Source: Magnetococcales bacterium (GTDB taxonomy: Bacteria; Pseudomonadota; Magnetococcia; Magnetococcales; JADFXB01). Taken from it: DNA of 64,000 nt. The notes under the pieces were generated by a model that made no database searches, had not been told where the DNA came from, and saw nothing but the letters and a program-made list of their open reading frames with translations. Location of the stretch: contig JADFXB010000001.1 in NCBI GenBank assembly GCA_015233935.1, forward strand, positions 19,997 to 83,996, in the 5' to 3' direction. Numbering within the stretch: the first letter of the stretch is position 1; every line of letters begins with the position of its first letter. Below, one piece after another: positions 63,906-64,000 of the stretch. The translations under genes and the position numbers were made by a program.

Positions 63906-64000
63906 GCATTTTTCATAAAAACATATGAAAGTTTGTTATTATGCTATATATGTTAAATATGGCAATTAACATGATATATATAAATGTTAAAAAAACCACC

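Noticed and set aside
63728-63916. Minus-strand frame with CDTCDT repeats
   Set aside because: The Cys/Asp/Thr repeats are simply the translation of the GTGTCACAG iterons.

Overview
The window is bacterial DNA, and the gene content (F-type conjugation genes, MSHA-type secretin, lipoprotein signals, PgpA, HBM-type chemoreceptors) points to a Gram-negative proteobacterium. A magnetotactic-like deep-branching lineage is possible, but that is only a guess. The window reads as three blocks: the right part of a large integrative conjugative element (1 to about 39,731), a stretch of host chromosome (about 39,732-59,387), and the left end of a second small integrated element (from about 59,388 past the right edge).

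Block 1, the conjugative element. F-type mating genes traN (cut by the left edge), traF, traH and traG run rightward. Between them sit a c-di-GMP phosphodiesterase (EAL) and an 862-residue chemoreceptor-like protein, plus a hairpin-rich stretch with two tiny membrane-peptide ORFs. A NERD-domain membrane protein and a Sel1 lipoprotein follow. Next is a compact leftward operon coding for a ParM actin-like protein, a small partner, a secreted nuclease, a BRO antirepressor and an S24 repressor. A first tyrosine recombinase and a structured non-coding stretch come next. A GC-richer defense island (22,997-36,909) follows: hsdM, a VapB/VapC-like pair, hsdS, a DUF1016 nuclease, hsdR and a 2,052-residue protein joining a nucleoside-phosphorylase domain, TPR-like repeats and a PIN-like domain. 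A NYN-domain protein and the element's integrase end the block. It stops at a 46-nt tRNA-Lys 3' remnant at 39,686-39,731, which I read as the attachment site; the intact tRNA would lie left of this window.

Block 2, the chromosome. It starts with a Fic protein behind a 40-bp palindrome. A two-gene AAA ATPase / DUF4276 (Toprim-like) cassette is bracketed by an approximately 88-bp direct duplication of the neighbouring gene junction, which marks it as a recent insertion. Ordinary genes follow: L,D-transpeptidase, CinA-like, pgpA (one leftward operon), a cold-shock protein, an MshL-like secretin, a 5'-nucleotidase, a chemoreceptor, hisC, and an AmpG-like transporter. A six-gene leftward operon then holds rhodanese, a YeiH-type transporter, a 51-residue membrane protein, UspA, an SRPBCC-like protein and a metzincin protease. 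A tRNA-Ser(GGA) closes the block.

Block 3, a phage-satellite-like element at tRNA-Ser: a P4-type integrase, an AlpA regulator, a small HTH protein, a PrimPol/VapE replication protein and a set of 9-bp iterons that may be its replication origin.

The strongest candidates for undescribed biology are the giant PNP-TPR-PIN protein in the type I restriction island, the ATPase/DUF4276 cassette with its duplicated junction, and the placement of chemosensory and c-di-GMP genes inside a conjugation operon.
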